Notes: generated from the letters alone by a model not told the origin. A stretch of DNA of 33,044 nt from Prevotella sp. (GCA_017524385.1 JAFWSS010000119.1:1-33044); one strand, 5' to 3'; counted from the first letter of the stretch, positions 16,201-23,756 are shown. Translations and numbers: made by a program.

Positions 16201-18172
16201 CAACCTCGCAGCAGGCGGTGAGTACACCGTCAGCAGCACCCTTGAGACAGCAGCTCCGCTGACCATCGCCGGCGACGAAGAGAACATCGCCACCATCGAC
16301 GCCTCCGCCCTCACCGGCCCGATGACAGCCATCAGCCTCACTCCTTATGAAAGCTCCCTCGATGCCGCCAACAACTTCTACACCATCGGCGACATCAACT
16401 TCACCAACCTGAAAGTGAAAGGCCTCACCCAACAGCTCATCTACGGCAACAAGGTGCGTGCATTCATCCCCAACCTGGAAGTGGACAACTGCATCATCGA
16501 AATTGCCGGTGGCAGCAAGACAACATTCGACTTCAACGGCGGCGGCGTTGTTCGTGACTTCCGCGTGATCAACTCCACCATCTACGCCAACCCGCAACAT
16601 ACGGGTCAACTCTACAGCTCTCAGAGCGGCCAAAAGGCCACCGAAGTCAGCGAAGACATGGTGCAGACCTTCTCATTGGGAGCCAGCACCTTCTACAACA
16701 TTGCCTACGGCAAGAATGTGATGACCCATCGCCAGGCCAACCAAAAGTGGCTCAAGTACGAAGTGTCCAGCTGCCTCATCATCGACTGTGGCAAGGAAGG
16801 CCAATTCGTCAAGGGTCTCAACGCCGGGCAAGGTGGCAGCAACCCTGTTTGGGAAATTGAAGCCAACTCCTTCCAGCGCATCGTTGACGGTGCATTCACC
16901 GACGTCAGCTCCAAAGAGGAAACCGGAGATGAAGACGAACCCGTCGCCGAGAACGTGGAAGGCGTGGTGGCCTTCGCCGGCGACTATGCCAATGGCGACT
17001 TCACCCTTGCCTACTGCAAGCAAGACCTGTTCTACTTAGGCGACCCACGCTGGTTTAGCAACACGAATTACTATTCTTTCGAAGCCAGTGAATGGATTGC
17101 CGGCGACCCCGGCCGCATCAGTCCTGACCAAGTGGTCGTTGACGACATTGAAAACACCATCACCGTCAGCCAGACAGGCCAGAACAACGTGAACTTGCTC
17201 TTCCGCTCAGAGAACGTCTACACCCTGCCCTACGACTTCCGCTACTTTGTCATCTCCGCCACAGGATTGTCGACCAATGACAACGACAGCTACCTCTGGT
17301 GGATGAACAACACGAACGACGGAGGGCAGTACAAGCCCACAGCCATCTTCGAGCATGAAGGCGAGACCGTCTTCGCCTGGGACATCAACCTCATTCCCAT
17401 CGGAGGACAGATTGGCAAGGAAACCACCGAGTTCAAGGATGATGGTGGTTGGAGCACCACCTTCGGCATGACCTTGGCCGACCCGTCGTCACCAGCCGTC
17501 ATCTCCTACATCGGCTTCACCAACGACATCCAACAGCCAACAGAAGAGGCAGAGTATGCATGGGACGCCACCTTATGGGTTGCCGGCGACCCGGGCCGCA
17601 TCTCTCCCGACAAGGTGGTCGTTGACGAAGCAGCCAACACCATCACCGTCAGCCAGACAGGCGACAACAACGTGGCATTGCTTTACAAGACCGACAAGGT
17701 GCTTTATGTGAACGACGCCAAGTACTTCGTCATCCAAGGCAAGGGTCTCTCCATCGCCGATACGAAGTCCTACCTCTGGTGGCTGAACAACACGAACAAC
17801 GGCAGCCAGGTAGCACCCAACATCTCAGTGAAGGACGAGGACGGCACCGTCACCCTCGTGTGGACCATCGCCGACACGGGTCTCGGAGCCTCGTTCGAGA
17901 GCGGCAAGACCTACCTCGTGGGCACTGACAACTGGAACACCACCTTCGGCCTCACCCTCGACGACGAGAGCGTGCCAGCTGTCATCAGCTACATCGGCTA
18001 CGACGGCATCGACTCTGAAATCGTGAAGCATGCCGAGGAACTCTCCGGCATCACCACCGTGCGGATGGATGTGACCAACGGCGACATCTACGACCTCATG
18101 GGTCGGAAGGTTACCACGCCGCAGAAGGGCAGCATCTACATCCAAAACGGAAAGAAGTATATCGTGAAGTAA
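13268..18172 (+). CDS. Very large secreted repeat protein, DUF4957/DUF5123-like
   Basis: This 1634-residue exported protein has a signal peptide (MKKTTWLILGFLLSVIGVQA). By eye the order is an N-terminal beta domain; two galactose-binding-like modules (about 178-350 and 480-625, each with a GLxxGTYKxELY core) separated by an Ala-rich helical stretch; two near-identical beta-helix-like modules (about 628-947 and 949-1262); two further repeats (about 1272-1425 and 1431-1577, each with W-V/I-A-G-D-P-G-R-I-S-P); and a C-terminal tail with DLMGRKV and IYIQNGKKYIVK. The tail resembles the C-terminal domain of many Bacteroidales surface proteins. Polysaccharide binding or lyase-like activity is plausible for parallel beta-helices, but no catalytic residues could be assigned. 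It is transcribed alone from a promoter at 12996-13026 and ends in a strong terminator. Confidence 0.8.
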   Translation: MKKTTWLILGFLLSVIGVQAQEFTVTYAVQEGDTHPSGDVVSVASNGTEVATLTFGEADGTEAFQAGAADSHIDGFVAYTPGNGVNGNKPGGTFYTIKPAYDGNVTIGVVLNAGKNFFIEEDGTPLDAFNGISVDEKYYGTYSFDVKGGSSYKFYCAGSKLGFYGFIYTGVMGGSQPDPIYIETDLTDQFGSLTEYTNWVGASGYATWAAPQVTTNAGKTAYMCERYDTNCETIGDVFYQNLTGLTPGTYKIELYGSAAFTFGRGFTSEAFAEDDTPEGPLTENTGIKLYAQTSEGTVAQEIAAYKAIQFSEVSTATLDGVTVGEDGTMKLGMDKSTKYTNWHIVQLKGVTAKVNASELYASYIAQAQALVGEPMNGTVLAQLQGAMVDDSGFTTAEEYEAAIANLSSAIQNANASIAVYKEVKAALDEYAAKADNLDASGKAAYDVSSIQKSYDDRTLDSNLVVADIKAAYISAVKAQTTPGSDFTDVGGKLQSDWIGATGIYQGAYPERFGEEMPADTIMHQTISGLKAGTYKVELYAVASQAWNSAAVGNDITVAYANDGIYPLEVIAQVACDPTASVATMEANVGSDGLLDMGMRNLTNGGNWFVIQLKSITLESLKAEVGAPLVLDIESGKDITAEVTAALESNPNPESIEIGLAPDGQYTVSGTIETAAPLYIRGDAAKLATIDASALTAPMIAVRQTLYESSLDPANNFYNIATIDIRNIKVKGLTQQLVYGSKMRAFIPNLSVENTIIEVAGGSKTVFDFNGGGVVETLSISQSTIYGNPQHTGQLYSSQSGNKATEVAEDKVQTISIMNSTLYNLAYGKNVMTHRQSNQKWLTYELKYSVILDCGKEGQFVKGLNGGQGGSNPVWRIQDNAFQRIVDGVITDISASEETGDEEEPVNFNVEGALVFTGDFASGDFTLGECAQKEMHIGDPRWFVEEGGNIVLTLESGKDISAELAAALETTPSPESITINLAAGGEYTVSSTLETAAPLTIAGDEENIATIDASALTGPMTAISLTPYESSLDAANNFYTIGDINFTNLKVKGLTQQLIYGNKVRAFIPNLEVDNCIIEIAGGSKTTFDFNGGGVVRDFRVINSTIYANPQHTGQLYSSQSGQKATEVSEDMVQTFSLGASTFYNIAYGKNVMTHRQANQKWLKYEVSSCLIIDCGKEGQFVKGLNAGQGGSNPVWEIEANSFQRIVDGAFTDVSSKEETGDEDEPVAENVEGVVAFAGDYANGDFTLAYCKQDLFYLGDPRWFSNTNYYSFEASEWIAGDPGRISPDQVVVDDIENTITVSQTGQNNVNLLFRSENVYTLPYDFRYFVISATGLSTNDNDSYLWWMNNTNDGGQYKPTAIFEHEGETVFAWDINLIPIGGQIGKETTEFKDDGGWSTTFGMTLADPSSPAVISYIGFTNDIQQPTEEAEYAWDATLWVAGDPGRISPDKVVVDEAANTITVSQTGDNNVALLYKTDKVLYVNDAKYFVIQGKGLSIADTKSYLWWLNNTNNGSQVAPNISVKDEDGTVTLVWTIADTGLGASFESGKTYLVGTDNWNTTFGLTLDDESVPAVISYIGYDGIDSEIVKHAEELSGITTVRMDVTNGDIYDLMGRKVTTPQKGSIYIQNGKKYIVK
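15151..17056 (+). repeat. Intragenic duplication, two modules of about 950 bp
   Basis: Segments 15151-16098 and 16114-17056 encode the same module twice. Each copy shares LTQQLxYG, FDFNGGGVV, GQLYSSQSG, GKNVMTHRQ, GQFVKGLN and GDPRWF in identical order and spacing. Long stretches are also alike at the DNA level, so this is a recent or homogenised in-frame duplication. Confidence 0.9.
17082..18000 (+). repeat. Second intragenic duplication, two modules of about 470 bp
   Basis: Segments starting near 17082 and 17560 encode paired modules sharing AGDPGRISPD, NTITVSQTG, SYLWWxNNTN and PAVISYIG. They are more diverged than the upstream pair. Confidence 0.85.
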
Positions 18173-18197
18173 TCCACACGCACGTTACAATGAGATT

Positions 18198-18233
18198 GTG
18201 GGGAAATGGCATGGGCCATTTCCCCACTTTTTT
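18198..18233 (+). terminator. Strong rho-independent terminator
   Basis: GTGGGGAAATGGC (18198-18210) and GCCATTTCCCCAC (18215-18227) form a perfect 13-bp stem with a 4-nt loop, followed by six T. It ends the transcript of the large secreted protein. Confidence 0.92.
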
Positions 18234-18288
18234 CACCTCTTTTCGCCAAAAAAAACTTTTTCCTTGCATTTGTTGATGAAAAATGATG

Positions 18289-18316
18289 TTGATATGCTAT
18301 TTTTTTCTTATTTTTG
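18289..18316 (+). promoter_or_regulatory. Promoter of the ATPase-DUF4435 cluster
   Basis: The -7 box TATTTTTG (18309-18316) and TTG (18289-18291) lie 24 bp ahead of the ATPase start. With the terminator just upstream, the following cluster is an independent transcription unit. Confidence 0.6.
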
Positions 18317-18340
18317 CAACACACAGAAAAACATTACGCC

Positions 18341-19162
18341 ATGCAGAAATACGCCGACTACATCGAGCAGATAGAAATAGACTCGCTATGGAGTGGGAGA
18401 CGCCACATCAAATGGGACCTCGACCAGCATGTCAACATCCTCAGCGGAACCAACGGCCAAGGAAAGAGCACCATCATCAACAAGGTGGTCAAGGGTCTTG
18501 CCGCTGGTGGAGAATTCCCCAGCCACATGCTCAAGGGCGTGCACTTGAAAGTGTATCCCTCTGAAGCGAAATGGATCAGGTTTGGTGTCATCAGGTCTTT
18601 CGACCGCCCATTGATGAACCTCGACACCCTTGCAAAAATGGATATGAGCCTTGCCACGGAACTCGACTGGCAACTCTTCCAATTGCAAAGGAAATACCTT
18701 GACTACCAGGTGAACATCGGCAACCGCATCATAGAGGTGCTTCAAAGCGGAGCTCCCGATGCGGCACTAAAGGCTCAAGAAATCTCTGCACCCAAGAAGC
18801 GTTTCCAAGACCTGCTTGACGACCTCTTCTCCGACACGGGAAAGAAAATCGTCCGCAGCGCCAATGAAATATTCTTCTCACAAATAGGCGAGACGCTCGT
18901 CCCCTACCAACTGTCCAGCGGCGAGAAGCAGATGCTTGCCATCCTCCTCACCGTGCTGATTCAAGACAACCAACCCTTCGTGCTCTTCATGGACGAGCCG
19001 GAAGTGAGCCTCCACATCGAGTGGCAGAAGCGGCTCATCGACATGGTGCTAGAACTGAACCCGAATGTCCAGATCATCCTCACCACCCACTCCCCAGCCG
19101 TCGTGATGAACGGTTGGGTGAACAACGTGACCGAAGTGTCCGACATCACCGACAGTTTCTGA
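18341..19162 (+). CDS. Compact ABC-type ATPase (AAA_15/AAA_21-like, OLD/AriA-like)
   Basis: This 273-residue cytoplasmic ATPase carries every ABC-ATPase motif: Walker A GTNGQGKST (36-44), signature LSSGEKQML (191-199), Walker B VLFMDEPEVSLH (Asp218, Glu219) and H-loop TTHSP (His250). The short insertion between Walker A and the signature is helical and charged and takes the place of a long coiled coil. SMC-like ATPases of this type pair with TOPRIM nucleases in OLD, Gabija and PARIS defence systems, and a DUF4435 gene follows 34 bp downstream. It is shorter than typical AriA-type partners. The ATG at 18341 was preferred because a TTG nine codons upstream lies right after the -7 box. A DNA-repair or housekeeping function remains possible. 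Confidence 0.85.
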   Translation: MQKYADYIEQIEIDSLWSGRRHIKWDLDQHVNILSGTNGQGKSTIINKVVKGLAAGGEFPSHMLKGVHLKVYPSEAKWIRFGVIRSFDRPLMNLDTLAKMDMSLATELDWQLFQLQRKYLDYQVNIGNRIIEVLQSGAPDAALKAQEISAPKKRFQDLLDDLFSDTGKKIVRSANEIFFSQIGETLVPYQLSSGEKQMLAILLTVLIQDNQPFVLFMDEPEVSLHIEWQKRLIDMVLELNPNVQIILTTHSPAVVMNGWVNNVTEVSDITDSF

Positions 19163-19196
19163 CCCCTTGAAGCCGTTCCCACGAACTCTTAGGAAA

Positions 19197-20315
19197 ATGC
19201 CCAGACGCCTAACAGACAACCTCAACTCCGACTATTTCAGCGCTGCCAACAAATTGAAGCCCAAGACAGCGCGCCGCCGCATCGTGGCTTACGTGGAGAG
19301 CTACGACGACATCTACTTCTGGCGCACCGTACTCAGCGAGTATGAGGATGATACACTTTATTTCGAGGTGATGCTTCCCTCGAAAGTGAACCTGTCGAAA
19401 GGCAAGAAGCAAGTGCTGATGAATCTCATCGGCGACAACATCGGTGAAGACATGATAGCCTGCGTGGATGCCGACTATGATTTTCTGGTTCAAGGAGTGA
19501 CGAAAACCTCGGAGAAAATCATCCACAATCCCTACGTCTTCCACACCTATGTCTATGCCATTGAAAACTATCAGTGTTATGCCCCGTCGCTTCACAACGT
19601 ATGTGTGATGGCGACCCTCAACGACCACATGATCTTCAATTTCGAGGAATACCTGCGCCAATACTCCCAAGCCATCTTCCCGCTCTTCGTATGGAGCATC
19701 TGGTACTACCGATCCCCGAAATACACCGATTTCTCCATCACCGATTTCAACAGGGTCATAGAGACAGGTCATTTCACGTTGGCGAAAGCCGCAGAGGGCA
19801 TTGCCAATGTCCGTCACAAGGTAGGCAGGAAAGTCATCCAACTTCAGAAGGAGAATCCTGATGCGAAAGAGTCTTACCTAGCCTTGAAAGAGGAGTTGAA
19901 AGAACTTGGTGTCTCACCCGACAGCACATATCTCTACATCCAGGGGCATCACCTATACGACAACGTGGTGTCGCCCATGCTGGGGAAGGTGTGCGACAAG
20001 TTGCGCCGTGAGCGCGAGATGGAAATCCACAACAAGGCAGTGCACAACACACAGATGCGGAACGAATTGTCGTGTTACCAACACAGTGTCGAGAATGTCG
20101 CCGCGATGCTGAAGAAGAACACTGGTTACGTGAAGTCGAAGCCCTATGCCAGACTCAAGTCCGACTTGGAGCACTTCCTCTCCACCCTCACACCCCAACC
20201 GAAGTCCTCTCCCGAAGGCACGGAGCAACGGCCCTCGCCATCCTCAACCACAAGTATTTCAAGCCCCCGACCAGAGTCCTCTTCCCAAGAACCAGAACAA
20301 CCCCCAAAAGAATGA
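19197..20315 (+). CDS. DUF4435 / TOPRIM-like protein
   Basis: This 372-residue protein is partner to the ATPase upstream. The N-terminal half has TOPRIM-like landmarks: AYVESYDDIYFW with Glu34, GKKQVL near 69-74, the D-x-D pair in CVDADYDF (Asp91, Asp93), and YVYAIENYQCY, which is typical of DUF4435. In PARIS, the DUF4435 protein AriB is the toxic effector released by the ATPase; the same role here is inferred. The middle is rich in aromatic residues and the last 40 residues are a Pro/Ser/Glu-rich tail with no fold. The ATG at 19197 follows an AGGAAA purine stretch; a TTG ten codons earlier was rejected. The next gene starts 5 bp after the stop. Confidence 0.75.
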   Translation: MPRRLTDNLNSDYFSAANKLKPKTARRRIVAYVESYDDIYFWRTVLSEYEDDTLYFEVMLPSKVNLSKGKKQVLMNLIGDNIGEDMIACVDADYDFLVQGVTKTSEKIIHNPYVFHTYVYAIENYQCYAPSLHNVCVMATLNDHMIFNFEEYLRQYSQAIFPLFVWSIWYYRSPKYTDFSITDFNRVIETGHFTLAKAAEGIANVRHKVGRKVIQLQKENPDAKESYLALKEELKELGVSPDSTYLYIQGHHLYDNVVSPMLGKVCDKLRREREMEIHNKAVHNTQMRNELSCYQHSVENVAAMLKKNTGYVKSKPYARLKSDLEHFLSTLTPQPKSSPEGTEQRPSPSSTTSISSPRPESSSQEPEQPPKE

Positions 20316-20319
20316 TGCC

Positions 20320-20706
20320 ATGGAAATGAAGACCACCTCCATCGAGACAGCACGGTTGCTTCGCAAGCACCGCTTCAACGAACCCACCACCAGTTATTAC
20401 GACGCCGACGGCATTCTGCGCACCGTGAGCCAGGAGGAAGCAGCCTGTTGGAACAGCCCCACCTATGACAAGAGCGTACGTCACAAGGTGTATGCCGCTC
20501 CGACGCTGCCTTTGGCCCAACAATGGCTTCGGGAGAAGAAACGTTTCGACGTGTTGGTGGATCGCGACTACCTTTTCGGCAAGGTGGGCAAGTATTTTGC
20601 CAAGATCATACGTCTGAAAGACGGGGCCATCAGCGAGACGGTGCATTGCCGCAGTTATGAGAAGGCCTTGGAGCATGGCATCATGAAAGCGCTGCGCACG
20701 ATGTGA
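20320..20706 (+). CDS. Small phage/mobile-element-like protein, third gene of the ATPase cluster
   Basis: This 128-residue soluble protein follows the DUF4435 gene by 4 bp. The stretch RHKVYAAPTLPLAQQWLREKK and the ending YEKALEHGIMKALRTM resemble small proteins of unknown function seen in Bacteroidota prophages and conjugative elements, where they read similarly (AxTLxxAxxWLRE ... YExAxExGxxxAL). That resemblance is from memory. No catalytic motif, membrane segment or signal peptide is visible. The position suggests cotranscription and possibly a regulator or trigger of the ATPase/DUF4435 pair, but it may be unrelated. The start at 20320 (MEMKTTSIET) is uncertain by two codons. A frame extending upstream overlaps the DUF4435 tail and was not used. 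Confidence 0.6.
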   Translation: MEMKTTSIETARLLRKHRFNEPTTSYYDADGILRTVSQEEAACWNSPTYDKSVRHKVYAAPTLPLAQQWLREKKRFDVLVDRDYLFGKVGKYFAKIIRLKDGAISETVHCRSYEKALEHGIMKALRTM

Positions 20707-20710
20707 AAAA

Positions 20711-20746
20711 AGATTGAAGATTGAAAATTGAAAATTGAAAATTGAG
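20711..20746 (+). repeat. ATTGAA/GATTGAA simple repeat after the small gene
   Basis: Five units begin 4 bp after the stop codon. An inverted set lies at 21096-21131, so the two bracket the repeat island. Confidence 0.85.
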
Positions 20747-20842
20747 ATGCGCACATAAAGGGCAAAAGATTGATAATAACTTAAGTTTCGGAAGTAAAAA
20801 GCCTTGCAAAATTAGGATTTATCTTGTATGGCAACTGGTTGA

Positions 20843-21010
20843 GAAGTGAAGCCCGAAGGGCTGGGACGACCACAGGCAGGTGGTGGAGCGAAGCGTAACC
20901 CCTGCTTGACGATGATATAAAACCAACAACCCCAAAGGGGTGGCAGAGCAACAATACGACGTGTATGAAGTTGTCATTCTGCCACCCCTTCGGGTCCTTC
21001 GGGGTTCGTT
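20843..21010. repeat. Palindromic dispersed-type element
   Basis: AAGGGGTGGCAGA (20935-20947) is the perfect reverse complement of TCTGCCACCCCTT (20978-20990), around a 30-bp loop. Flanking sequence has short palindromes such as AGCCCGAAGGGCT and CCTTCGGGG. No protein is likely. The spacer 20707-21128 therefore holds only repeats. Confidence 0.7.
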
Positions 21011-21038
21011 CAACATCAAATCAAGAAATAACAAATTT

Positions 21039-21095
21039 GTCGCAACTCGGCAGGGTGCAGGCAAGCTTGCACCCTGCTCTCGCTGCTCCAAAAAT
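21039..21095 (-). repeat. Inverted copy of the GGAGCAGCGAGAGC hairpin element
   Basis: Read on the minus strand it starts TTTTTGGAGCAGCGAGAGCA, as in the tandem copies at 210-355, then forms a stem CAGGGTGCA/TGCACCCTG (21051-21059 with 21068-21076 on the plus strand) and ends GCCGAGTTGCGACA. The stem bases differ from the other copies but remain paired. It lies downstream of cysK. Confidence 0.8.
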
Positions 21096-21131
21096 GCAAT
21101 TTTCAATCTTCAATTTTCAATTTTCAATCTA
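21096..21131 (-). repeat. ATTGAA simple repeat after the cysK stop
   Basis: On the minus strand, units of ATTGAAA / GATTGAA start immediately after the cysK TAG stop and run into the hairpin element. Confidence 0.85.
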
Positions 21132-22076
21132 CAAAGGATATTCGTCGAAAGCGTAGAGTACAGTGGAGAGATATCGTTCACCCGTGTCGGGTAGGAGCAC
21201 GACAATGTTCTTGCCTTTGTTTTCCGGCCTGGCCGCTACTTGTGCGGCGGCGAAAGCAGCAGCTCCCGAAGAGATGCCGACGAGCAGTCCCTCTGTCCTT
21301 GCCAGCAAGCGTCCCGTGCGAATGGCATCGTCGTTCTCGACATCCACCACCTCGTCGATGATGTCGGCATCATAAGTAGCAGGCACGAATCCCGCTCCAA
21401 TGCCCTGAATCTTGTGTGGTCCGCTCTTCCCTCCGTTGAGCACCGGTGATGAAAGGGGTTCCACCGCGATGACCTTCACCTCCGGGTTTCGCTCTTTGAG
21501 CAATTTTCCCACACCGGAGATGGTGCCACCTGTTCCCACTCCAGCCACGAAGATATCCACTTTCCCGTCAGTGTCATCCCAGATTTCACGTCCTGTTGTG
21601 AGATAGTGTTTTTCAGGATTCGAAGCGTTCTCGAATTGCTGGAGTATGATGCTTCCCGGAATGGCATCCCTCAGTTCCTGTGCAGCCTTGATGGCCCCGG
21701 GCATTCCATCCTTTCCGCTGGTGAGCTTGACCTCCGCACCGTATGCCTTGACGAGGTTTCTCCTTTCCACGCTCATGGTTTCTGGCATGGTGAGTATGAG
21801 TTTGTAGCCCTTGACAGCCGAGACGAGCGCCAGTCCCACTCCAGTGTTTCCGCTGGTAGGTTCGATGATGGTCCCACCGGGTTTGAGCAGTCCTTTCTTC
21901 TCAGCATCCTCAATCATTGCGAGTGCTATTCTGTCTTTGACGCTCCCGCCCGGGTTGAAATATTCCACTTTGGCCACCACAGGCTTTTCAAGTCCTTTTT
22001 CAGCCGAGAATTTGTTGAGTTCCAACAATGGTGTTCCACCTATGAGTTGTGTCAATACATTTGCTATTTTTGCCAT
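21129..22076 (-). CDS. cysK: Cysteine synthase A (O-acetylserine sulfhydrylase)
   Basis: This 315-residue cytoplasmic PLP enzyme makes cysteine from O-acetylserine and sulfide. Motifs are NPGGSVKDR with the PLP lysine Lys47, PTSGNTG, the phosphate loop GVGTGGT and GISSGAA. The length is normal for CysK and there is no extra domain as in cystathionine beta-synthase. It lies 163 bp downstream of metY on the same strand, forming a sulfur amino acid block; whether both are on one transcript is not clear because the spacer contains a GGAGTTAAAG repeat. It is convergent with the ATPase cluster. Confidence 0.95.
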   Translation of the reverse strand: MAKIANVLTQLIGGTPLLELNKFSAEKGLEKPVVAKVEYFNPGGSVKDRIALAMIEDAEKKGLLKPGGTIIEPTSGNTGVGLALVSAVKGYKLILTMPETMSVERRNLVKAYGAEVKLTSGKDGMPGAIKAAQELRDAIPGSIILQQFENASNPEKHYLTTGREIWDDTDGKVDIFVAGVGTGGTISGVGKLLKERNPEVKVIAVEPLSSPVLNGGKSGPHKIQGIGAGFVPATYDADIIDEVVDVENDDAIRTGRLLARTEGLLVGISSGAAAFAAAQVAARPENKGKNIVVLLPDTGERYLSTVLYAFDEYPL

Positions 22077-22105
22077 GGTTCTCTGTTTTTTTGTTAATTG
22101 TTTCT

Positions 22106-22140
22106 GGAGTTAAAGGGAAGTTAAAGGGAAGTTAAAGGGA
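22106..22140 (+). repeat. GGAGTTAAAG repeat between metY and cysK
   Basis: Three units of about 11 bp (GGAGTTAAAG, GGAAGTTAAAG) lie in the spacer. The same family is greatly expanded at 26004-26114 behind hppA. The rest of 22077-22239 shows no recognised promoter. Confidence 0.75.
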
Positions 22141-22239
22141 CATATGTTCACTTCTCCTGATATTGGTATCGTTGCCATACTATTTTAAACCCTTTTTCAC
22201 GTCCCATTTTCTTACTACCTAAAGTTGAGTGATGTTATA

Positions 22240-23529
22240 TCAGACAGCCTTGAAGGCGTCGTCAAGAGCCTCGATGATGTCGTCGATGTTCTCTATGCCA
22301 ATGCTGAGCCTGATGGTAGAGGGATAGATGTGCTGTTGCTCCAACTCCTCAGGCGACATCTGAGAGTGCGTGGTTGTGGCAGGGTGTATGACGAGCGACT
22401 TCACGTCAGCCACGTTGGCCAGAAGCGAGAAGATTCTCAGGTTGTCGATGAAGGCCCATGCCTCCTTCTCCCCTCCCTTGACCTCAAAGGTGAAGATGGA
22501 TCCAGCCCCGTTTGGATAGAGTTTCTTGTAGAGTTCGTGGTCGGGATGCGAGGGCAGTGCGGGATGGTTCACCTTTGCCACCTTAGGATGCTTTGCGAGG
22601 AAATCCACCACCTTGAGTGTGTTTTCGACATGACGCTCCACCCTGAGGCTTAAGGTCTCCAGTCCCTGGAGCAGAATCCATGCGTTGAATGGGCTGATGG
22701 CGGCTCCTGTGTCTCTCAGAATGACGGCACGTATGCGTGTGACGAATGCCGCTGGTCCTGCCACGTCGGCGAAGATGGCACCATGGTAGCTGGGGTCTGG
22801 CTTAGCCAATGTGGGGAACTTGTCGGCATTGGCCTTCCAGTCGAACTTCCCAGAATCTACGATGACTCCTCCGAGAGAACTGCCATGTCCACCTATGAAC
22901 TTGGTTGCAGAGTGCACGACGATGTCAGCCCCGTGCTCAATGGGTCGGATGAGGTATGGTGTCCCGAAGGTGTTATCGATGATGAGTGGTATGTTGTGCC
23001 TATGTGCGATTTCCGCCAATTTGTCGATGTCAGTCACGTCGGAGTTGGGGTTTCCGAATGTCTCAGCATAGATGGCCTTGGTCTCCGGCAGTATGGCCTC
23101 CTCAACGGCCTTGAAGTCCGACACGTTGACGATGGTGTTTTTCACCCCTTGGCTTGCCAGTGTGTGTGTGATGAGGTTGAAGGAACCTCCATAGAGGTTG
23201 TCAGCGGCCACGAGATGGTCTCCCGGGAGTAGTATGTTTTGTAGAGAATAGGTGATGGCAGCAGCACCCGAAGCCACGGCGAGTCCTGCGACGCCCCCTT
23301 CGAGTGCAGCGACCCGGTCTTCGAACACACCTTGCGTGGAGTTGGTGAGTCTTCCGTAGATGTTTCCGCTGTCACGCAGTCCGAATCTGTCGGCTGCGTG
23401 TTGAGAGTTGCGGAAGACGTAGGATGTAGTTTGGTAGATGGGCACGGCTCGTGCGTCGGTAGCCGGGTCGGCCTGTTCTTGTCCCACATGAAGTTGGAGG
23501 GTCTCGAATCGATAGTTTTTCTTACTCAT
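22240..23529 (-). CDS. metY: O-acetylhomoserine sulfhydrylase (Cys/Met metabolism PLP enzyme)
   Basis: This 429-residue cytoplasmic enzyme of the Cys/Met-metabolism PLP family incorporates sulfide into O-acetylhomoserine to give homocysteine for methionine synthesis. The PLP lysine is Lys210 in VVHSATKFIGGHG; YGRLTNSTQ and IIDNTFGTPYLIRP are typical of the MetY branch, and the length of about 430 residues separates it from the shorter MetB/MetC enzymes. The start at 23529 (MSKKNYRFETLQLHVGQ) matches the family N terminus; the frame upstream crosses the promoter. A -7 box lies at 23589-23596. cysK lies downstream. Confidence 0.9.
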   Translation of the reverse strand: MSKKNYRFETLQLHVGQEQADPATDARAVPIYQTTSYVFRNSQHAADRFGLRDSGNIYGRLTNSTQGVFEDRVAALEGGVAGLAVASGAAAITYSLQNILLPGDHLVAADNLYGGSFNLITHTLASQGVKNTIVNVSDFKAVEEAILPETKAIYAETFGNPNSDVTDIDKLAEIAHRHNIPLIIDNTFGTPYLIRPIEHGADIVVHSATKFIGGHGSSLGGVIVDSGKFDWKANADKFPTLAKPDPSYHGAIFADVAGPAAFVTRIRAVILRDTGAAISPFNAWILLQGLETLSLRVERHVENTLKVVDFLAKHPKVAKVNHPALPSHPDHELYKKLYPNGAGSIFTFEVKGGEKEAWAFIDNLRIFSLLANVADVKSLVIHPATTTHSQMSPEELEQQHIYPSTIRLSIGIENIDDIIEALDDAFKAV

Positions 23530-23588
23530 AATGCTATGTTTTTTGTTGTTGAATAATCTTCCTTTTGGGTCATGTTGTATTTCGTTGG

Positions 23589-23619
23589 CAAAGGTACGGC
23601 GGAAAAATGGTGTGGGAAA
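23589..23619 (-). promoter_or_regulatory. Promoter of metY
   Basis: On the minus strand the -7 box is TACCTTTG (23589-23596) with TTTC (23616-23619) at 19-bp spacing as a near-consensus -33 box. The metY start is 59 bp downstream. Confidence 0.6.
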
Positions 23620-23643
23620 TAGCACAATGGGGTCATATCGACT

Positions 23644-23666
23644 ACCACGAATATGGTATTTGTGGT
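23644..23666. promoter_or_regulatory. Inverted repeat between divergent metY and hppA
   Basis: ACCACGAAT (23644-23652) and ATTTGTGGT (23658-23666) are 9-bp arms with one mismatch and a 5-bp spacer. They lie upstream of the metY -33 box in a divergent spacer, where an operator would be expected. The role is inferred. Confidence 0.3.
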
Positions 23667-23748
23667 TGGAAGGGGGTTAAAAAGGTGGAAAATGACATTT
23701 ATTAACATAAATTATTACGTGAAATGCCGCTTTTTTTCCAATTTAAAT

Positions 23749-23756
23749 TAATTTTG
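23749..23756 (+). promoter_or_regulatory. -7 box upstream of hppA
   Basis: TAATTTTG matches TAnnTTTG 40 bp before the chosen hppA start. No clear -33 TTTG was found. Confidence 0.45.

Noticed and set aside
15341-16633. Long minus-strand ORF (430 codons) inside the giant secreted protein gene
   Set aside because: It mirrors the duplicated modules of the plus-strand gene, has low-complexity Val/Gly/Asp composition and no recognisable family; it is an antisense shadow of GC-rich codons.
18314-18340. Upstream TTG start for the ATPase
   Set aside because: It lies inside or directly behind the -7 box, leaving no leader; the ATG at 18341 fits better.
20819-21106. Minus-strand 95-codon ORF in the repeat island
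   Set aside because: It is composed of palindromic repeat sequence and contains no start context or family; typical repeat-derived spurious ORF.
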